A DNA stretch of 48,686 bases from a virus: positions 1-48,686 of IMG/VR virus record IMGVR_UViG_3300048110_000026, one strand, 5' to 3'. The notes under the pieces are model-generated. The model did not search any database and was not told the origin of the DNA. It saw only the letters and a program-made list of their open reading frames with translations. A program made the translations under genes and the position numbers. Below are positions 45,901 to 48,686 of the stretch, piece after piece; positions within the stretch are counted from its first letter, which is position 1, and the number at the start of each line of letters is the position of its first letter.

Positions 45901-47448
45901 AAAACTATTGAGCGTACATTTGATGTTGAGTTTATGGACGAGTACAACAAAAGTCTTAAAGAACTAAATGAAAAGTTTGAAGAGGCTGTCGTTCCTGAAA
46001 GATCCAGAAAGCCGTTTAAGTACGCGACAGGTGGTGTAGTAAAGAATGTACCTAATGTGCCTGAAGAACCTGATGAGCGTATTGATAAGATGACAGGTAT
46101 ACCTTATAACCAGCAGGCTGGTAAAGCTTTTGAAGACACTGAAGATCCTTTAAACCGCTTAGGATTTAAAGGTGGTGGGACAGTAGATCCTTTACAGCGT
46201 CTTGGGTTTAACTTAGGAGGCATAATAGGTCGCAACATTAGTAAGTCTCTTACAGGTGAAGTTGCTAATCTTATTAAAAAATATTCAAAGCCTGATTCTG
46301 ATTTAAAAGATGTCCAACGGGCTGCTGATGATATAGAGCAGTTAGGTATTGGACAAGATGATTACGACTTAGAACAAATTAAACAATCTTTAGAGCGTAC
46401 ATCTTTTACCAACTATGATGAGGATATTAATGAGCCTGTAGAAAGTATTCTTGATTCTTATAACTTAAGAGAAACAGAAGAAGAATCTTTTATTGAAGCT
46501 ACTGGGCAATTTAGAGCTAGTCAAGAAGTATTAGATCCTGAAGAAGTTATTGATGTAAATGAAGAAGCAGGCATGGCGGGTTTAGAAATAAACCAGTTAA
46601 CTTCAGCAGGCGATGAAGTGTCTAAAAAGACTACAGCGATTCTCCGAAGGCTCTTAACAAAGATGCCTAAGTCTGGTAGAACTGTTTCAGATACAGAGGT
46701 TGATCCTGCTGTAAGAGAAGCTAATCTTGAACAACTTTTAGAAGAATCTGTTGTTAAACAACCAGTGTACAGGGCAACAGGACATGGCGTTGACACTGAC
46801 TTTGAAGTAGGTTTTGCACTGCCTAATGAAATTAGCCCACACTTCGGCACTAAAGGTCAAGCAGAAGCTTTATCTATAAGAGAATACTTTGATTATGAAA
46901 TGGGGTATACAGAAAAAGTACCTGCCGAAGATTTATTTATTAGCGGTGCTCAGAGTCCCGGAGCACAACCGGCGATGATTAAAGGTTATTTAAATATTAA
47001 AAATCCTATAGTCGTTGAAGAAGACTTTGGCAACTGGCAAGCGCAGAATATACTTGAAAAAGAAGACTTGCAGCGCACCCTGATTGACTCAATGGTTAAA
47101 GGGTCTAACGGTAAATTGAAAGCAAAGAATTTAAAAGAAGAGTTAAATAGTTTATTGTCTAAGCCTTACTACGAGCTTTTAGATTTAATGCAGGATTATG
47201 ATCCCTCAAAAGTACCGCAAATTGAAACTCAAATAAAAATTAGGAAGTATGATCTAAATGATAAATTTAGAAGCTTCCTAAAGTCTAAGGGCTTTGATGG
47301 TATCAAGTATCTTAACACGGGAGAGGACAAAGTTGCTGAAGCTTACTCTTACATTCCGTTTGATCCCCAGCAATTCAAAGCTGTGTTTTCAGAAAGCTTT
47401 GATGTAGAAGATCCTAGAGTTTACAAGGCAGAAGGTGGATATGTATAA
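42901..47448 (+). CDS. Giant internal virion protein with C-terminal ADP-ribosyltransferase-like domain
   Basis: A 1515-residue protein, likely the gp16-like ejection protein by position and size. Parts: N-terminal helical region; a Gly/Ala segment near 140-235 with hydrophobic stretches (SIAGGAFGAVHE, GLGSALAGAALVGSIA); a long helical middle; twin DPLNRLGFKGGG / DPLQRLGFNLGG near 1080-1105. Residues about 1285-1505 resemble the ART domain of phage polyvalent proteins: VYRATGHG, PHFGTKGQAEAL (His near 1313), GYLNIKNPIVVEEDFGNW, KGFDGIKYLNTGED, YIPFDPQQFKAVF. It would reach the host cytoplasm at ejection and could modify host proteins. Confidence 0.85.
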   Translation: MIFDDTIKEEEGKREVSFVKPSLAATPIPTSTNAWKNDPRVQKAAERYLYGLSKLDNTFDPGTYFDDNRDIVEALRDEDNRIMTIMQRAGNLGELPPEVKEDYKFLKTTWEQTNPSNTDEWLNYAGDLGVDILADPLNALGFIFTGGSGNVAAQTVGKEGLKQVLKRAAVSDTTKAQTIRGSIAGGAFGAVHEDQLQRAEIATGISNDYQINRTATVGLGSALAGAALVGSIAKTSKYFKNRAQERLDSEEQLRKANQEGPEGLDPDVQKAVEDNIEILTPSSRTDLSTDVETGRASIVIDQEPIERFTEEVNKKAGGGQRTKEEVADTVNQAVRDNVGKPLDSIGKRLGFEINRVVNRYGAKIAFKPVSVIESFSRYSQTANNLMKKFRYDAGRNVWGDRDYDSQDFFEVYKETAGRYYVQAKTAMEPLALNMRGKLSDIANDNLIKALRGGEVQGEAIGTMATELRSVLDDIAGRLLDDGFIDEAATNYVPRMWSRGAIEKNKDVFIDKLIKAGEVNSREEGLDVVEEMLDKKFQLDGGSSGGNSFFYKRQFSLINDNDFEEFLNNDIVDVMNTYIFQSSKQLAKKQVFGARNLSEYRAMYVDPIRKEMRKAGKTLTKNDEKDLLNVWKLTTGEDVSRFESNKVQGVIDAYSVANRLAYLPLATLSSVTEVFINVGKAGVTKTLKGLARSTDTAQETIQKTLKEKLGKQGLTDPEIWKEMNKFGLALDTSMADLADRLAGDSLNTEIARKVNNTFFRVNFLDQWTKSVQMMSYMTGKTLISDNLKEIAKNAGLPDSKRITRLKDELKELNVDIDQGLDWVKTGNKDFEEVIQRGAARYTNEVILNPSAESGLKPMLMANPQTSILFQFMGYPAAFTNTVLKNAAKGLLRNPSNASKVVPAALIMTEMARWTNYARSGGESERFKDREEIYADAVIRWGGNGLIADMMQRGRKAAEIYQDPLAYGAGVTGPVGQDLYTLIRRGDIVSFFGKKVPLYGAGKTIERTFDVEFMDEYNKSLKELNEKFEEAVVPERSRKPFKYATGGVVKNVPNVPEEPDERIDKMTGIPYNQQAGKAFEDTEDPLNRLGFKGGGTVDPLQRLGFNLGGIIGRNISKSLTGEVANLIKKYSKPDSDLKDVQRAADDIEQLGIGQDDYDLEQIKQSLERTSFTNYDEDINEPVESILDSYNLRETEEESFIEATGQFRASQEVLDPEEVIDVNEEAGMAGLEINQLTSAGDEVSKKTTAILRRLLTKMPKSGRTVSDTEVDPAVREANLEQLLEESVVKQPVYRATGHGVDTDFEVGFALPNEISPHFGTKGQAEALSIREYFDYEMGYTEKVPAEDLFISGAQSPGAQPAMIKGYLNIKNPIVVEEDFGNWQAQNILEKEDLQRTLIDSMVKGSNGKLKAKNLKEELNSLLSKPYYELLDLMQDYDPSKVPQIETQIKIRKYDLNDKFRSFLKSKGFDGIKYLNTGEDKVAEAYSYIPFDPQQFKAVFSESFDVEDPRVYKAEGGYV

Positions 47449-47809
47449 GTACTTCACAGAAGAAGAACTGGAGTGTAAGCACTGTCAAACCAAGGGTATA
47501 GACCCTGAGTTCATGAAGAAGGTAGATGCCTTGCGTGAAAAGCTTGGCTTTAGCTTCCCTGTAACCTCTGCATACCGTTGTAAAGACCACCCCATAGAGG
47601 CCCGTAAAGCCTCTCCGGGAGCACATGCTTCAGGCAGGGCCATAGATATAGGGGTACGTGGTGAAGCCGCTTACAAGCTCTTACAGGGCGCTCTAGAGGC
47701 AGGTTTCACTGGCATTGGTATTAGTCAGAAAGGTGGCTCTAGATTTGTACACCTTGATGACCTTGAATGCTCTGAAGGCCGTCCAAGGCCCCACATCTGG
47801 AGTTATTAA
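47441..47809 (+). CDS. Endolysin, peptidase M15-like
   Basis: A 122-residue cell-wall peptidase. Zn ligands: His62 and Asp69 in GAHASGRAIDIG (SxHxxGxAxD type) and His104 in RFVHLDD. TSAYRCKDH before the first His is typical of M15_3 members. An N-terminal CKHC pair (12-15) is also common in this group. No signal peptide, so a holin must release it. The ATG at 47441, overlapping the previous gene by 8 bases, is preferred over a GTG two codons earlier. Confidence 0.9.
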   Translation: MYKYFTEEELECKHCQTKGIDPEFMKKVDALREKLGFSFPVTSAYRCKDHPIEARKASPGAHASGRAIDIGVRGEAAYKLLQGALEAGFTGIGISQKGGSRFVHLDDLECSEGRPRPHIWSY

Positions 47810-47810
47810 T

Positions 47811-48200
47811 ATGAGTATGTTAGCAAACTTAGTAGGCCCTGTCACTGGATTACTAGATAAGTTTATTGAAGACAAAGACCAGAAGGCGATGCTGGCTCAC
47901 AAGATTGCTACGATGTCAGAAGAACATCATCAAGAACTTATGAAGGGGCAGCTTGAGGTTAACAAGACTGAAGCAGCACACTCTAGTATTTTTGTGAGTG
48001 GTTGGAGGCCCTTCATTGGCTGGACATGTGGACTAGGAATGTTCGGTAACTTTATTACAATTCCATTTGCAAACTTTGTACTGGCCTTAGTGGGTATAGA
48101 CATTGTTATTCCTCTTGTACCTTTAGAAACTATGATGCCTGTCCTTATGGGTATGTTAGGGCTAGGTGCTATGAGATCCTATGAGAAGACCCGCAAATGA
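47811..48200 (+). CDS. Holin of the 3-TM family
   Basis: A 129-residue membrane protein. The N-terminal part is a charged helix (DKDQKAMLAHKIATMSEEHHQ) with KTEAAHSSIFVSGWRPFIGW, the hallmark of the three-TM holins of phages and gene-transfer agents, followed by hydrophobic segments (TCGLGMFGNFITIPFANFV and beyond, then MMPVLMGMLGLGAM). It would form pores to release the M15 peptidase. The ATG at 47811 follows the endolysin stop by one base; a longer frame upstream lies inside the endolysin. Confidence 0.9.
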   Translation: MSMLANLVGPVTGLLDKFIEDKDQKAMLAHKIATMSEEHHQELMKGQLEVNKTEAAHSSIFVSGWRPFIGWTCGLGMFGNFITIPFANFVLALVGIDIVIPLVPLETMMPVLMGMLGLGAMRSYEKTRK

Positions 48201-48646
48201 TTGCTGAAATATCTGCGATCATAGCAGGTGTTAACGCTGCCACAGGCGCTATCAAGCGTGTAGCTGAAACTACAAATGATATACAATCTATATCAGGTTT
48301 CTTATCTACACTTGGTGGCGCTGAAGTAGAGCTTGCAAGAGCACAGAATGAGGGTAAACTATCTGAAGCAGATGCTGTAAAAGCTGCACTAGCCAAAAAG
48401 CAGATACAAGAAACTATGAAGGAGATCAAAGATCTCTTTACAGTCAGTGGTAACGGTCAGCTATATCAAGAAGCTATGGCTGCTATGGCTGAAGCTAGAA
48501 AGGCTAAACAGCTAGAGTTAGCTAGAGCATTAGCTGCTAAGAAGAAGTTTTGGAAGGATGTTAGAGAGATAGGCACTGTCATAGCCGTATTGGTGTTGTT
48601 GATACCTATGTGTTTAGCACTTTTAATTTCATATTTAACTAGATAA
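48197..48646 (+). CDS. Lysis-module membrane protein, C-terminal TM
   Basis: A 149-residue protein with ATGA overlap to the holin. Short hydrophobic N-terminal helix (AEISAIIAGVNAATGAI), a long charged helical middle (ADAVKAALAKKQIQETMKEI, ARKAKQLELARALAAKKKFW) and one C-terminal membrane helix (GTVIAVLVLLIPMCLALLISYL). It resembles small proteins found next to holins in other marine phages. A spanin-like or holin-regulatory role is possible, but the orientation is opposite to a classical i-spanin. Confidence 0.78.
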   Translation: MIAEISAIIAGVNAATGAIKRVAETTNDIQSISGFLSTLGGAEVELARAQNEGKLSEADAVKAALAKKQIQETMKEIKDLFTVSGNGQLYQEAMAAMAEARKAKQLELARALAAKKKFWKDVREIGTVIAVLVLLIPMCLALLISYLTR

Positions 48647-48686
48647 CTGGAGGCACTATGCCAGCAGCTAAAAAGCCAGCAAAGAA
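48560..48686. repeat. Terminal overlap of circular assembly, right copy
   Basis: Identical to 1-127. It contains the promoter copy (48599-48627), the end of the 48197 gene and the first 29 bases (from 48658) of a second, partial copy of the 65-residue basic protein gene that is complete at 99-296. Confidence 0.9.

Noticed and set aside
48560-48686. A biological direct terminal repeat
   Set aside because: Exactly 127 bases is an assembly k-mer length; no independent evidence for a physical terminus.
1-48686. tRNA genes, CRISPR arrays, insertion sequences, integrase or attachment sites
   Set aside because: None recognised on reading both strands; no transposase, integrase or repeat-spacer pattern seen.

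Overview
The window is a complete genome of a strictly lytic, short-tailed (T7-like) phage of an aquatic, probably marine, bacterium. It was assembled as a circle: bases 1-127 and 48560-48686 are identical, so the unique genome is 48,559 bp. Evidence for the phage type: a replication block in T7 order (ssDNA-binding protein, primase-helicase, family A DNA polymerase, PD-(D/E)XK exonuclease, endonuclease I), tail-tubular A/B-like proteins and a run of very large internal virion proteins. I see no RNA polymerase, integrase, repressor or tRNA. Transcription must therefore rely on host polymerase, and near-consensus sigma70 promoters are visible. Host and exact lineage cannot be fixed from sequence alone.

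Layout. Two divergent arms leave a control region near 18.64 kb. There, two promoters lie in mirror symmetry (TTGACA-17-TATACT on each strand) around an A/T-rich centre. The left arm (minus strand, 18.59 to 1.32 kb) is early and middle: a 630-nt leader with a GGAG repeat array, an H1-like basic protein, small early proteins, a mini zinc-ribbon ORF, GP88-like and DUF932-like proteins, a run of small unknowns, then SSB, helicase, polymerase, a GIY-YIG protein, exonuclease and endonuclease I, and finally a DUF3310 protein, class I ribonucleotide reductase (nrdA, nrdB) and a MazG-like protein. Junctions are mostly overlapping stop/start codons, so translation is probably coupled. Further minus-strand promoters precede gp88, DUF932 and ssb.

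The right arm (plus strand, 18.69 to 48.65 kb and across the circle junction to 1.33 kb) is late. It holds small and large terminase, portal (with an out-of-frame overlapping gene), an EF-hand-containing unknown, scaffold, capsid followed by a strong terminator, three small proteins, the tail tube/nozzle, a two-cassette tail-fibre locus with two chaperones, a consensus promoter driving two small membrane proteins, five internal virion or structural proteins, then the lysis genes (M15 peptidase, 3-TM holin, a membrane protein) and a promoter-led cassette of small, mainly basic proteins. The largest virion protein (1515 aa) ends in an ADP-ribosyltransferase-like domain, which would be delivered into the host with the DNA.

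Most notable: the mirror-image promoter pair whose rightward start point falls on the first ATG (leaderless terminase mRNA); the strand-biased GGAG array in the early leader; the ART domain on an ejected protein; an antimicrobial-peptide-like N-terminus on another virion protein; and several short genes (3458-3622, 5458-5625, 16720-16833, 17350-17442, 27653-27817, 27814-27957) that are easily missed. Family names below come from remembered motifs, not from a search.
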